The notes below the pieces were generated by a model. It worked only from the letters and a program-made list of their open reading frames with translations, searched no databases and had not been told where the DNA came from. Positions 7,266 to 14,168 of a DNA stretch of 14,168 nucleotides are shown here, one piece after another. The stretch is from CADAWZ01 sp045114665 (GTDB lineage: Bacteria > Vulcanimicrobiota > CADAWZ01). The stretch lies in the NCBI GenBank assembly GCA_045114665.1, contig JBGUKW010000188.1, positions 1 through 14,168 on the forward strand, given 5' to 3'. Both the position numbers and the translations under genes were made by a program. Position 1 is the first letter of the stretch. Every line of letters begins with the position of its first letter.

Positions 7266-7951
7266 TCTACAAAATCACTTTTTCCTTTTAAAGAAAATCT
7301 GACAGCCATTATTTTTTTACCCTCTGAAATAAATCTCGATTCATAATTCGTAGTCAAATTATTGAGTTCAGTATCTATAAGCAAAGGATCAGAATGTACA
7401 TCAAAAGATTCAAAAACAATAGGCAATTCATTTTTTTTGATAACTTTTAAAGCATAATCAAATAAAATAGAACTGTCTGTTTTTAATGTAATAGTTCCTT
7501 CATTAGATAAAACTTTTGAATAAAGAGATAAAAAAGCAGGAGAAATGAGTCTTCTATGTCTGTCTGAAATTCTGACATGTGGATCTGGAAATGTAACCCA
7601 AATACCATTGACTTCATTTTTAGAAAAGAAACGATCTAAAAATTCAACTCTCGTTCTAAGATAACGAACATTTGATATTTTTTCCGTTTCTGTCTGTTTA
7701 GCCCCAAACCAAATACGAGAACCCTTGACATCAATTCCAATAAAATTTATATTTGGAAATGTCTTAGCCAATTTAACAGTATAATCTCCACGCCCACATC
7801 CTATTTCAAGAAAAATAGGATTAGAATTTTGAAAACAATCTGAAGACCAATTATCTTTTAAGAAAAAATCACTTTTGTCATCATAAGAAATATTTGGCTG
7901 ATAAAGACAAGAAAAAGTTTCATTTTCTTTAAAGCGTTCAAGTTTTTTCAT
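7262..7951 (-). CDS. trmB: tRNA (guanine-N7-)-methyltransferase TrmB
   Basis: TrmB makes m7G46 in the tRNA variable loop using S-adenosylmethionine, in the cytoplasm. The 229-aa length is normal. SAM-binding motif I is FLEIGCGRGDYT (residues 47-58), followed by the acidic strand end FIGIDVKGSR (70-79). The family signature is WVTFPDPHVRISDRHRRL (118-135), a variant of the usual FPDPWPKKRHxKRRL: the PDP and RHRRL core is kept, but the intervening KK is replaced by VRIS. A TDSSILFDYA segment and TNYESRFISEGKKI near the end correspond to the conserved TD and TxYExxxxxxG elements. No good Shine-Dalgarno precedes ATG 7951. It is the first gene of the operon; the putative RNA and terminator at 7999-8187 lie directly upstream and may act as a leader. 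Confidence 0.93.
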   Translation of the reverse strand: MKKLERFKENETFSCLYQPNISYDDKSDFFLKDNWSSDCFQNSNPIFLEIGCGRGDYTVKLAKTFPNINFIGIDVKGSRIWFGAKQTETEKISNVRYLRTRVEFLDRFFSKNEVNGIWVTFPDPHVRISDRHRRLISPAFLSLYSKVLSNEGTITLKTDSSILFDYALKVIKKNELPIVFESFDVHSDPLLIDTELNNLTTNYESRFISEGKKIMAVRFSLKGKSDFVE

Positions 7952-7997
7952 AATTAAATTAATTACTATCCATTCAAATAAAAATTACATTTTTTAT

Positions 7998-8187
7998 AAA
8001 AAAGAGCTTAACTCTTAAGAATTAAGCTCTTTTTGAACTACTCGCTAACAAGTTACCAAGCTTCTTGCTTCATAGACAGCGGTTATTACCACATTTAGTA
8101 TTAATACAAACAGCTTGTTCCCCATATCTCCACAAGCTTATGGAGTAACAAATATTTTTGTACACCAAGTTCGGGCTATTCCATCCC
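7998..8187 (-). ncRNA. Candidate structured small RNA or trmB leader (about 190 nt)
   Basis: Positions 8041-8190 have about 37% GC, against roughly 10-15% in the flanking 8201-8280 stretch. That contrast is a common sign of a structured RNA in AT-rich genomes. No meaningful ORF is present. On the minus strand the segment begins just after a TATATA -10 box and ends at a strong terminator, giving about 190 nt. Visible local pairings in the transcript are GGGauggaauaGCCC, nested UACAAA/UUUGUA, UUGUU/AACAA and CUCCA/UGGAG, and AAGC/GCUU. Length and promoter-terminator arrangement would suit a 6S-like RNA or a transcription-attenuation leader, but I do not recognise a diagnostic 6S, SRP, T-box or riboswitch core. 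The minus-strand 3' part carries a palindrome arm also found at 13249-13271. Confidence 0.5.
7999..8034 (-). terminator. Rho-independent terminator upstream of trmB
   Basis: AAAAAGAGCTTAA (7999-8011) and TTAAGCTCTTTTT (8022-8034) form a perfect 13-bp stem around a 10-nt loop. On the minus strand the right-hand arm ends in six Ts. It lies 48 bp before the trmB start and after the GC-rich island, so it either ends an independent small RNA or attenuates transcription into trmB. Confidence 0.8.
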
Positions 8188-8193
8188 TACCTA

Positions 8194-8221
8194 TATATAA
8201 CATAATATTTTATTTATACAA
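8194..8221 (-). promoter_or_regulatory. Candidate sigma-70 promoter for the putative RNA
   Basis: On the minus strand TTGTAT (8221-8216) and TATATA (8199-8194) are separated by 16 bp, placing the transcription start near 8187 at the edge of the GC-rich island. Each hexamer matches four of six consensus bases. The surrounding DNA is so AT-rich that chance matches are expected. Confidence 0.35.
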
Positions 8222-8287
8222 AATACCTAACGATTGGTTATCTCGAAAGATTATATTATATTTTTTTATTTTTTTATAAAAAATAAT

Positions 8288-8337
8288 GGACCTTGATCTC
8301 GGATACAAGTAAACGAGAATTTCCGTCCGTTTTTTTT
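8288..8337. terminator. Terminator-like hairpin after the S26-like gene
   Basis: GGAC (8288-8291) pairs with GTCC (8325-8328), and the inner TCTCG (8297-8301) with CGAGA (8314-8318), with an internal loop between them. Eight Ts follow on the plus strand. On the minus strand, 20 bp after the stop of the 8357-8965 gene, the hairpin is followed by ATTATTTTTTAT, so it may end the HU/S26-like transcript. The stem is interrupted, hence the moderate confidence. Confidence 0.45.
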
Positions 8338-8356
8338 AAAAATTTCAATAAAAACT

Positions 8357-8965
8357 CTATCTTTTCTGCATTTTTGCAATTAAATTGTCAATAAAATTGA
8401 GAAAAGATATTCTTATTCTATCGCAACCTTCTAAAATTTTATTAATGAATGAAGAAACAGCTTTTTTGCTATTTTCAACTTGAATGGACATTTTTGCACT
8501 GTCAGAGCCACCAAATCTTTTATTTAACTGATTTAATGTGCTGGCAAGAGTCTTTTCCATTTCAATGCGTTCACCTTCATGTTCGATAGCAATAACTTTT
8601 CCGAGAATATTTCCAGAAGGAACAGGTGGATCTGGTTCAACCATATTGTCACCTTTTACCCTAAATTCACCTCTTCCACTATATACAACTTCAACAATTC
8701 TTCTAATCATAAAAGAAGTGCCAGCTCTAAAAAATATAACATTTCCACTTTTGAGGCTTGAAGTCTGCACAGGAATAACTTCTGCAACATCCCCTATGTT
8801 AATAGTAGGCATCATACCCTTATCAAGAGCTTTTATTTTAATATGTTCTCCTTTGGAAAGTTTCTTTCTCCATTTAGCCATAGTGTTGACGATATTCATA
8901 TCATTCATCAACATATCTTTTTCAGAAACAGGTTCCATTCCAAAATCTTGAAGCTCGTCAGACAT
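8357..8965 (-). CDS. S26/S24 peptidase-fold protein lacking the catalytic dyad
   Basis: A 202-aa protein whose middle follows the signal peptidase I/LexA beta-fold: IKALDKGMMPTINIGDVAEV (44-63), LKSGNVIFFRAG (71-82), FMIRRIVEVV (85-94), FRVKGDN (101-107) and a DPPVPSGNILGKVIAI tail (112-127). In active members the first block reads SMxP with a catalytic Ser, and the fourth holds a Lys or His general base. Here Ser is Gly50 and the base position is Arg88, so peptidase activity is unlikely. No membrane anchor is visible. The last 35 residues form an amphipathic helix. The start is set at 8965 because GAGG lies 7 nt upstream, and the longer frame to 9019 would begin inside a 14-bp hairpin. HU lies 95 bp upstream on the same strand. 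The role is unknown; a binding or regulatory pseudoenzyme is my inference. Confidence 0.75.
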   Translation of the reverse strand: MSDELQDFGMEPVSEKDMLMNDMNIVNTMAKWRKKLSKGEHIKIKALDKGMMPTINIGDVAEVIPVQTSSLKSGNVIFFRAGTSFMIRRIVEVVYSGRGEFRVKGDNMVEPDPPVPSGNILGKVIAIEHEGERIEMEKTLASTLNQLNKRFGGSDSAKMSIQVENSKKAVSSFINKILEGCDRIRISFLNFIDNLIAKMQKR

Positions 8966-8988
8966 TTTAGTACCTCTTTTAAAAATTT

Positions 8989-9022
8989 GCTTTGAGTAGA
9001 TCAAAAGCGACCCACTCAAAGC
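8989..9022 (-). terminator. Hairpin between HU and the S26-like gene
   Basis: On the minus strand GCTTTGAGTGGGTC pairs with GATCTACTCAAAGC (14 bp including two G-T pairs) around a GCTTTT loop, followed by AAATTTTT. It is probably the HU transcript terminator or a partial attenuator controlling the downstream S26-like gene, whose Shine-Dalgarno starts a few bases after it. Confidence 0.6.
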
Positions 9023-9060
9023 TCATAATTGTAAAATGCAATAGTATTTTGTAGCTAAAA

Positions 9061-9381
9061 CTATTTTTTCTCTTCAACTACTGCTGGATTTACTTTTTCA
9101 CGAAGAGTTTTACCAGGTGAGAATGCAGGGATCTTCTTTGCAGGAATCATTTCATTTTGTTTCTTGCTTGGATTGTACCCCATACGTTCTGCTCTTGTTT
9201 TTACATGGAATGTACCGAAACCGATATACTGGAATCTTCCACCTTTTTCAAGACAACCTGTGATTGCTTCAAAAACTTCTTCTACAGCTTTTCTTGTCTG
9301 GATTTTTGTCATTCCTGTTTTTTCTGCTACGACTGATATTAAACTTTCTTTATTGAGATTTTCCAATTTTTTATCCTCCAT
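9061..9381 (-). CDS. HU family DNA-binding protein
   Basis: HU is a small nucleoid protein that binds and bends DNA as a dimer. The 90-residue core is complete: helical N-terminus (NKESLISVVAEKTGMTKIQT), dimer region (AVEEVFEAITGCLEKGGR), the FGTF turn, and a beta-arm where the usual RNPxTG sequence reads GYNPSKKQNEMIPA, followed by IPAFSPGKTLREKVN. The arm keeps the Pro inserted into the minor groove. Start choice: ATG 9381 has no Shine-Dalgarno, but codons 1-3 contain GGAGG (9379-9375), 8 nt before an in-frame TTG at 9366. A TTG start would give MENLNKESL, closer to typical HU N-termini, so the true protein may be 101 aa. A good promoter lies at 9403-9432. HU versus IHF cannot be separated firmly, but a single gene of this type favours HU. 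Confidence 0.95.
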   Translation of the reverse strand: MEDKKLENLNKESLISVVAEKTGMTKIQTRKAVEEVFEAITGCLEKGGRFQYIGFGTFHVKTRAERMGYNPSKKQNEMIPAKKIPAFSPGKTLREKVNPAVVEEKK

Positions 9382-9402
9382 TCATTTTTTTTTAATCGGA
9401 AA

Positions 9403-9454
9403 TTTATAATTTTTCTAATTAAAATAAGTCAAATTTTCTAAAAATTGGCTTATT
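9403..9454 (-). promoter_or_regulatory. HU promoter with an inverted repeat over the -35 box
   Basis: On the minus strand TTGACT (9432-9427) and TATAAA (9408-9403) are spaced by 18 bp, each five of six to consensus, giving a transcription start about 15-20 nt before the gene. The inverted repeat AATAAGTCAA / TTGGCTTATT (about 9423-9454, one mismatch plus partial inner pairing) covers the -35 box, so it could be an operator, perhaps for autoregulation. Confidence 0.55.
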
Positions 9455-9613
9455 ATTAGAAAATAGATACTTTTCGCCTATTTCATTCTACTACATATTT
9501 AATTATTCCTTCTCTATTTAGGGAATTTTTCAAAAAAATAAAAAAAAATATTATTTATTATTTAATTTGATATATTTTTGCTAAAATTTGAAATAATATT
9601 TTATAAAAATCCT

Positions 9614-9642
9614 TTGAAAAGGGAAAAAATAATATATATAGA
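9614..9642 (+). promoter_or_regulatory. Candidate promoter for the tautomerase-phosphatase operon
   Basis: TTGAAA (9614-9619) and TATAGA (9637-9642) are separated by 17 bp, about 48 bp before the tautomerase ATG. The rest of 9455-9613 is AT-rich with no gene or convincing structure. The AT bias makes alternative -10 placements possible (TATATA at 9635). Confidence 0.4.
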
Positions 9643-9689
9643 AATAAAAATAAATTAAATTATAAAAAATAGATAATAAAGGGAAAAAT

Positions 9690-9917
9690 ATGCCATACAT
9701 AGCTATTAAAGCATACAAAAAAAGTGAAGAAATAAAGAAAAAAGTTGTAAACCAAATCAATGATATATTTTTGAAAGAATGGGGATGTTCTCCAGAAGCT
9801 ATTTCTATATCTATAGAAGAATTTTCACCTGATGAATTTGAAGAAAAAGTACAAAAAACTGAGATCAACCCTAAAAAAGAAAAAATGATGATTTTTAATG
9901 GAGAAAAACAATACTAA
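9690..9917 (+). CDS. 4-oxalocrotonate tautomerase family protein
   Basis: This is a 75-aa protein of the tautomerase superfamily, whose members catalyse keto-enol tautomerisation using the N-terminal proline exposed by Met removal. It starts MPYIAIKAYKKSEEIKKKVV, with Pro2 as the catalytic residue and the beta-alpha-beta pattern of the family (IAIKAY strand, KKSEEIKKKVVNQINDIFLKE helix, AISISIEEF strand). The conserved Arg usually found near residue 11 (GRS) is replaced by Lys-Lys-Ser, so substrate use may differ from classic XylH. AAAGGG lies 6 nt before the ATG, a good Shine-Dalgarno. The next gene begins 17 bp after the stop, so the two are probably co-transcribed. The real substrate is unknown. 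Confidence 0.8.
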   Translation: MPYIAIKAYKKSEEIKKKVVNQINDIFLKEWGCSPEAISISIEEFSPDEFEEKVQKTEINPKKEKMMIFNGEKQY

Positions 9918-9934
9918 GTTAATAAGATAAAAAG

Positions 9935-12900
9935 ATGGAAAATTTAAACTTCAAACTAAATAATAATTTTAGTTTACCTACTGCAAAAGTTAAAGATTTA
10001 TTTGCCTATAAATTCAATGAAACAATAAATTATATGCCAAATATTTTGGATATAATGAATAGAACGATGAAAGAATCAGCTGAAATGTTAGAAGCTGAAG
10101 TAGTAACAGTCGTTTTATATTCGGATTCTTCATTTAAAAATATACAATTTGCCTCATCTAATATAGAATTAAATTCTGAATTTATGAAAATAGATTCAGA
10201 AAATCCACTTATTAAAATAGCTTCTGAAAAACAAAATTCTTTCGTAATAACAGACGAAGAATTACTGCCCCAAAATATAAAATCTTGCGGAATTTCAATA
10301 TTTTCTTCTGTAATGGAAAATAAAGTATTTGGATTACTAATATTTTTATCAAAAAATAAAATCTTTAATGAAAAAGATATAACAACCGCAGATTTAATAT
10401 CCAAAGAAATAGCAGAAATGCTCAAAAATTTAGATAAAACAGAAAACACAGTAATAAAACACTTAATAAGAAAAAACGAAAATGAAGAATATAAAGATTT
10501 TTTCTTAAAAACAGGTGAAGCACTATCTTATGCAACAGACATAAATCAAATATTAAAATCACTTGCTGAAATAAGTGTAAACTATACAGGAGCAGATTAT
10601 GCAACAGTTTCATTAATTGAAAACAAAAAAATTACAAGGCAATTATATGCTCAATCACCAGATGAGTCTTCAGAAATAACAACAATTATTAGAAAACATA
10701 GTTTTATAAATACAATTAATGAAAATATAATGTTTGAAACATCTTACAAACCTACAAAAAATAAACAAACAGGTATCAAACATTATTTTGGACTTCCAAT
10801 AACACATAAAAATGAATTAACTGCCATTATAAATATATATTCATCATCAGATTACCTTGATATAAATGATGAAAAAATAGAAATGCTTGAAGCAACTGCA
10901 CGCCAAGCAGGTCTTGCTATTGAAAATGCCAGAAATTATGAAAATGAACAAAGAAGACTTAGAGAAGCAACAGTTTTATATGAAGCAGTAAGAGCTGTTA
11001 GCCAATCAACATCTATGAACGAACTACTCTCTGTTACAATAAAAAAACTCTCTCAAATTGCAAAAGTTGACTGTTGTGTAATATTTTCTTATGAAAAAGA
11101 AAGACATCAACTCGTTTTTTCTGCTTGTTCAGATTCTTTAACAGAAATCCAAATAAACACACTTAAAAATTTAAGATTATATTCAGATGAAATAGACCCA
11201 GATATATGGGAAATGTTGGTAAGAGGCATACCATACATATTTAAATATGGAAATTTAACTTATACAACACCAATGAAATATATATCGAGATTATTTCAAC
11301 CTGCTGGAGATTCAATAATACTTCCATTAATAGCAAGAGAAAAATTAATAGGTCTTGTCTATCTATATGATTCTACATTTCAAAATCACTTCACATTATA
11401 TACGACAAACTTATTAAAAACAATGGCAATGCAGATTTCTATTTCTATTCAGAGAACAAATCTCCATGAAAACATAGAAGAACAGGCAGAACAACTAAAA
11501 ACATTATTAAATATTTCTTCAATATTGCCTACAGCAAGAAGTACCTCTAAAGTATCAAAACTAATTACCGAAAAAGCATTTGGTTTAAAAAGTGTAAAAT
11601 CAGCGGTATTAATTTTGACTAATGAAGAGACGCAAAAAGAAGAGGTAACATCAAAAAAGAATATACCTGAAGAACTCGATTCAGACGAATTACAAATAAA
11701 AATTGCACAACTTGCCAAGAAAACTCACAAAGCACTTATAAGTTTAGAAGCTGGAAAAATACAAGATCCTGAGCTAAAACATCTGCTCAGAAACAACACA
11801 AGACATATTATTTCAATTCCTTTTATATCTAAGAAAAAATATATAGGTTATTTAAACCTCTTTTCAGATAAAGGAGAAATATTTAAAAAAAATGAGATAA
11901 AATTATTTAAAAGTTTTTCTGAGCAAGCAACATCTGCAATTAAAAATGCGACACATGAAGACAATGTCAAAAACAAAATGAAAGAACTTGCAATTCTATT
12001 TGAATCAAGTAAATTTCTAAATTCATCTCTGAATAGAAATATGGTATTGGAAACAATAACAAGACATTTGGTGAGATATACAAATTCAGATGCAATTTCT
12101 GTTATGCTCGCAGAAGAACAAAATCATGCTTTTGGATATAAAAAATTACTCAGAATAGTAATGTCTTCTGGAATTGACAAAAGCTATGAAAGAAAAAAAT
12201 TCAATATAAACGATAGACTTATAAAAGAAATTATCTGTTCAGGGCAACATGTTCTAAAAACATATAAAGGAGAAAATGATAAAGATTTTCCTGAATCACT
12301 TTTAAGAATAGGTTTAAAAACGATACTTGCCGTCCCAATGGAACATAGAGGCAAAATTATAGGTATTTTAAATGTATATAGAAAAAATCCATCCCTATAT
12401 AATGAAGCAGAAATAAGTTTATTGTCAATTTTGGCAAATATGTCTGCTAGTGCAATCGAAAATGCCGAGATGTTTGAAAGTCAAAGGGCTGTAGCAAATA
12501 TTTTGCAATCAATAGTCATGCCTCGCCAAGAATACAAGTTCAAAAATGCAGATATTGGTTATAAATATATTCCTTCAGGTGATATTTCAGGCGATTATTT
12601 CGACATGTTTCAACTTGATGAAAACAGATTTTCTATAGTAATTGCAGATGTATCAGGTAAAGGTCATTCTGCAGCAATATATACGGTAAGGGTAAAATAT
12701 CTATTGAAAGCCTATGCTTTGGCTGGCTTCTCTCCTGCTGAAATACTTACCAAAGTAAATACTTCAATAATTCCTGAAACTGAAGACGATAAATTTATAA
12801 CACTTTTCTATCTTGAAATAAATGTAAAAGATAAAACATTAAAATATAGTTCTGCAGGACACGAACCAGTTTTATTGTACAATTCAAAAAATAAAAGCAG

Positions 12901-13192
12901 AGAATATTTAACAACAGAGGGAATGATTATTGGAATAACAGAGGAAGCAGAATTTGAACAAGAAACAAAAACATATCAAAATGGCGATATTTTAGCTCTC
13001 TATACTGATGGAATAACAGAAGCTGTAAATGAAGAAGAAGAACCTTTTGGAACAGATAAAATATGTGAGGTAATAAGCAAAAACTCAAAAAAACCTGCTC
13101 AATTTATAGCAAATTATCTACATTCAACAGTACAAAAATATACAAAAAGAAAACTTCACGATGATTTTTCTTTAATAATCGTAAAGTTATAA
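9935..13192 (+). CDS. Multi-GAF SpoIIE/RsbU-type PP2C serine phosphatase
   Basis: This 1085-aa cytoplasmic signalling protein combines apparent GAF ligand-sensing domains with a C-terminal PPM/PP2C phosphatase of the SpoIIE/RsbU type, which in known systems dephosphorylates an anti-sigma antagonist. Approximate modules are GAF1 20-170, GAF2 189-335, GAF3 345-510, GAF4 521-675 and GAF5 682-845, each ending in a long helix of the AIENARNYE type that links to the next. The phosphatase (about 855-1085) has all the metal-binding motifs: GDYFD (886-890), ADVSGKGHSAA with D905, LYTDGITEA with D1025, and HDDFSLIIV with D1076/D1077. It should be active. No membrane segment or receiver domain is present. 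The upstream Shine-Dalgarno is weak (AATAAGATAAAAAG), suggesting coupling to the tautomerase gene. No anti-sigma partner is in the window. The palindrome at 13246-13283 follows as a terminator. Confidence 0.93.
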   Translation: MENLNFKLNNNFSLPTAKVKDLFAYKFNETINYMPNILDIMNRTMKESAEMLEAEVVTVVLYSDSSFKNIQFASSNIELNSEFMKIDSENPLIKIASEKQNSFVITDEELLPQNIKSCGISIFSSVMENKVFGLLIFLSKNKIFNEKDITTADLISKEIAEMLKNLDKTENTVIKHLIRKNENEEYKDFFLKTGEALSYATDINQILKSLAEISVNYTGADYATVSLIENKKITRQLYAQSPDESSEITTIIRKHSFINTINENIMFETSYKPTKNKQTGIKHYFGLPITHKNELTAIINIYSSSDYLDINDEKIEMLEATARQAGLAIENARNYENEQRRLREATVLYEAVRAVSQSTSMNELLSVTIKKLSQIAKVDCCVIFSYEKERHQLVFSACSDSLTEIQINTLKNLRLYSDEIDPDIWEMLVRGIPYIFKYGNLTYTTPMKYISRLFQPAGDSIILPLIAREKLIGLVYLYDSTFQNHFTLYTTNLLKTMAMQISISIQRTNLHENIEEQAEQLKTLLNISSILPTARSTSKVSKLITEKAFGLKSVKSAVLILTNEETQKEEVTSKKNIPEELDSDELQIKIAQLAKKTHKALISLEAGKIQDPELKHLLRNNTRHIISIPFISKKKYIGYLNLFSDKGEIFKKNEIKLFKSFSEQATSAIKNATHEDNVKNKMKELAILFESSKFLNSSLNRNMVLETITRHLVRYTNSDAISVMLAEEQNHAFGYKKLLRIVMSSGIDKSYERKKFNINDRLIKEIICSGQHVLKTYKGENDKDFPESLLRIGLKTILAVPMEHRGKIIGILNVYRKNPSLYNEAEISLLSILANMSASAIENAEMFESQRAVANILQSIVMPRQEYKFKNADIGYKYIPSGDISGDYFDMFQLDENRFSIVIADVSGKGHSAAIYTVRVKYLLKAYALAGFSPAEILTKVNTSIIPETEDDKFITLFYLEINVKDKTLKYSSAGHEPVLLYNSKNKSREYLTTEGMIIGITEEAEFEQETKTYQNGDILALYTDGITEAVNEEEEPFGTDKICEVISKNSKKPAQFIANYLHSTVQKYTKRKLHDDFSLIIVKL

Positions 13193-13245
13193 AGAGCTTC
13201 AAATTTTGAATTGCAACTTTTGGTGTTCATTATTCTAATTGACAT

Positions 13246-13283
13246 TGTGAACTACTCGGTAACAAGTTACCGAGTAGTTCACA
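13246..13283 (+). terminator. Perfect 18-bp palindrome, probable terminator
   Basis: TGTGAACTACTCGGTAAC (13246-13263) is exactly complementary to GTTACCGAGTAGTTCACA (13266-13283) with AA between, followed by TTTT on the plus strand. It lies 53 bp after the phosphatase stop and ahead of the convergent methyltransferase gene, so it may stop both. The left arm and centre recur at 8035-8057. Confidence 0.7.
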
Positions 13284-13312
13284 TTTTACTCAAAATTCCA
13301 ATTTTTCACACC

Positions 13313-14168
13313 CTACTTTTCTGCAACAATGAAAGCATGCAATTCATAAAATCCACATACTTTTATATTTTTAAATCCGTATTTAGATAATAAATTTTTC
13401 CAAAAGTCGATTGTCTCTAATTTTCCCTTTTTTATATACCAATATAAAGCAGAGACTGCATTATATAAATTTTTATTAATTGTATTTAGAACTCTTGTAT
13501 TTATGATTATTTTCCCATTTGGGTAAAGTGCATTATATACTTACGGCAATACTATATCTCTTTTCTTTTTGTGTAAAATATTTGAACATAAAATATTATT
13601 ATATTTTTCTTCAATTTGGTTCGTCAAAAAATTAAATGCAAATATATTAATTTTATCTTGCAAATCATATCTCTGAACATTTTCTTTTGTCAATGGTATT
13701 ACTTTTTCTAAATCACAAGATGAAATTTTTAGATTTGGATATTTCTTTGCAAATTCAATACTATATAGACCGTGTCCAGCCCCCAAATCCAAAAAAGAAC
13801 CCTCTATTTTTATATTGTCAAGTGATTTTAAAAGAGTTTTAATCTCCTCACTATATGCAAAAACTCCTATTTTAGAAAGTCTTTTTGAATTCCAATTAGG
13901 TTCTGGCGAATCTATATCCTCTTTTGAATGTAATTTTTCAAATACCAGTTGAGAAATCTCATTATCCTGTGGAAGATAAGACGAAAGCACATCAAGCCTA
14001 TCAAGAAAAGCAAAATTAGGTATATACTTTTCATTTAAATATAAAATATTGTTAGATTGTAATATAATCCACCCTTTTTTCAAAATAGCTATTATCAAAT
14101 TAATCAAATATGGATTGTATTTTTTAGAAAGTTCTTCTTTAGTAATACCTTTTGAAAGTTCTTTTAAT
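13313..14168 (-). pseudogene. SAM-dependent methyltransferase interrupted by one in-frame TAA (5' partial)
   Basis: The gene enters from the right edge; the first codons in the window read LKELSKGITKEELSKKYNPY, a winged-helix/dimerisation segment as in O-methyltransferases. SAM motif I is DLGAGHG (13789-13769), then SSCDLEKV and a CSNILHKKK strand. A TAA at 13543-13541 falls after RDIVLP, but the same frame continues without another stop as VYNALYPNGKIIINTRVL and ends AFIVAEK with TAG at 13315-13313. That is 75 further codons forming the expected C-terminal strands and helix (DFWKNLLSKYGFKNIKV). The frame is conserved over 284 codons, so a single nonsense change (or a sequencing error) explains it. 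Without the last strands the SAM fold is incomplete, so the product is probably inactive. An ATG start is outside the window. TTG 14107 is in frame but internal to the domain. Confidence 0.8.

Noticed and set aside
8161..8190. 5S rRNA-like CCCGAACTTGG on the minus strand
   Set aside because: Only a short match; the rest of the 5S sequence and pairing is absent and the transcript is too long.
8966..9019. Longer N-terminus for the S26-like protein (start at 9019)
   Set aside because: It would start inside a 14-bp hairpin without a ribosome-binding site, whereas ATG 8965 has GAGG at 7 nt.
9581..9868. Minus-strand 95-aa ORF
   Set aside because: Antisense to the tautomerase gene and its promoter; the sequence is Phe/Tyr-rich as expected from reversed AT-rich DNA.
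13541..13543. Stop-codon recoding of TAA in the methyltransferase
   Set aside because: TAA is used as a normal stop by the phosphatase gene in the same window, and no recoding element is recognisable; mutation or sequencing error is simpler.
1..14168. tRNA or rRNA genes
   Set aside because: No T-loop GTTCRAATC-type signature with flanking stems or rRNA signature was found on either strand by eye.

Overview
The window is a very AT-rich bacterial chromosome segment (intergenic stretches fall to about 10-20% GC by eye). It carries standard bacterial housekeeping genes and uses TAA, TAG and TGA all as stops. A lipoprotein with a lipobox, a secreted lytic transglycosylase, HU and a GAF/SpoIIE phosphatase point to an ordinary free-living or host-associated bacterium. 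I cannot fix the phylum from the sequence.

Layout, left to right. (1) Positions 1-4264, minus strand: one very long open frame of at least 1421 codons that runs off the left edge. It fuses an N-terminal sacsin-like GHKL/HSP90-type ATPase module to a C-terminal UPF1-like superfamily 1 helicase, an architecture that suggests genome defence or nucleic-acid surveillance. A tiny overlapping leader ORF precedes it. (2) Positions 4283-5437: a gene-poor, repeat-dense stretch. It holds a 225-bp MITE-like element with TGTCATTGCGAGG ends, a 45-bp tandem repeat block, a long hairpin, three copies of a TTAGTTAACTAA palindrome and a strong bidirectional terminator. (3) Positions 5438-7951, minus strand: a compact operon trmB - lytic transglycosylase - lipoprotein - rluB, with two ATGA start/stop overlaps. 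It combines tRNA and rRNA modification with cell-wall turnover. (4) Positions 7952-8356: a GC-richer island with its own promoter and terminator, a good candidate for a structured RNA of about 190 nt, or a leader of the trmB operon. (5) Positions 8357-9381, minus strand: HU, then a small protein with the signal-peptidase/LexA-like (S26/S24) fold but without the catalytic Ser and Lys/His. (6) Positions 9690-13192, plus strand: a 4-oxalocrotonate tautomerase-like protein followed 17 bp later by a 1085-aa protein with five apparent GAF modules and a SpoIIE/RsbU-type PP2C phosphatase. (7) Positions 13313-14168, minus strand: a SAM-dependent methyltransferase entering from the right edge and interrupted by one in-frame TAA, with the frame perfectly preserved on both sides.

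The most unusual items are the ATPase-helicase fusion, absent from a simple complete-ORF listing because it leaves the window; the repeat cluster next to it; the putative RNA gene at about 8000-8187; the active-site-less S26-like protein; and a near-identical 23-bp palindrome arm shared by two distant intergenic sites.
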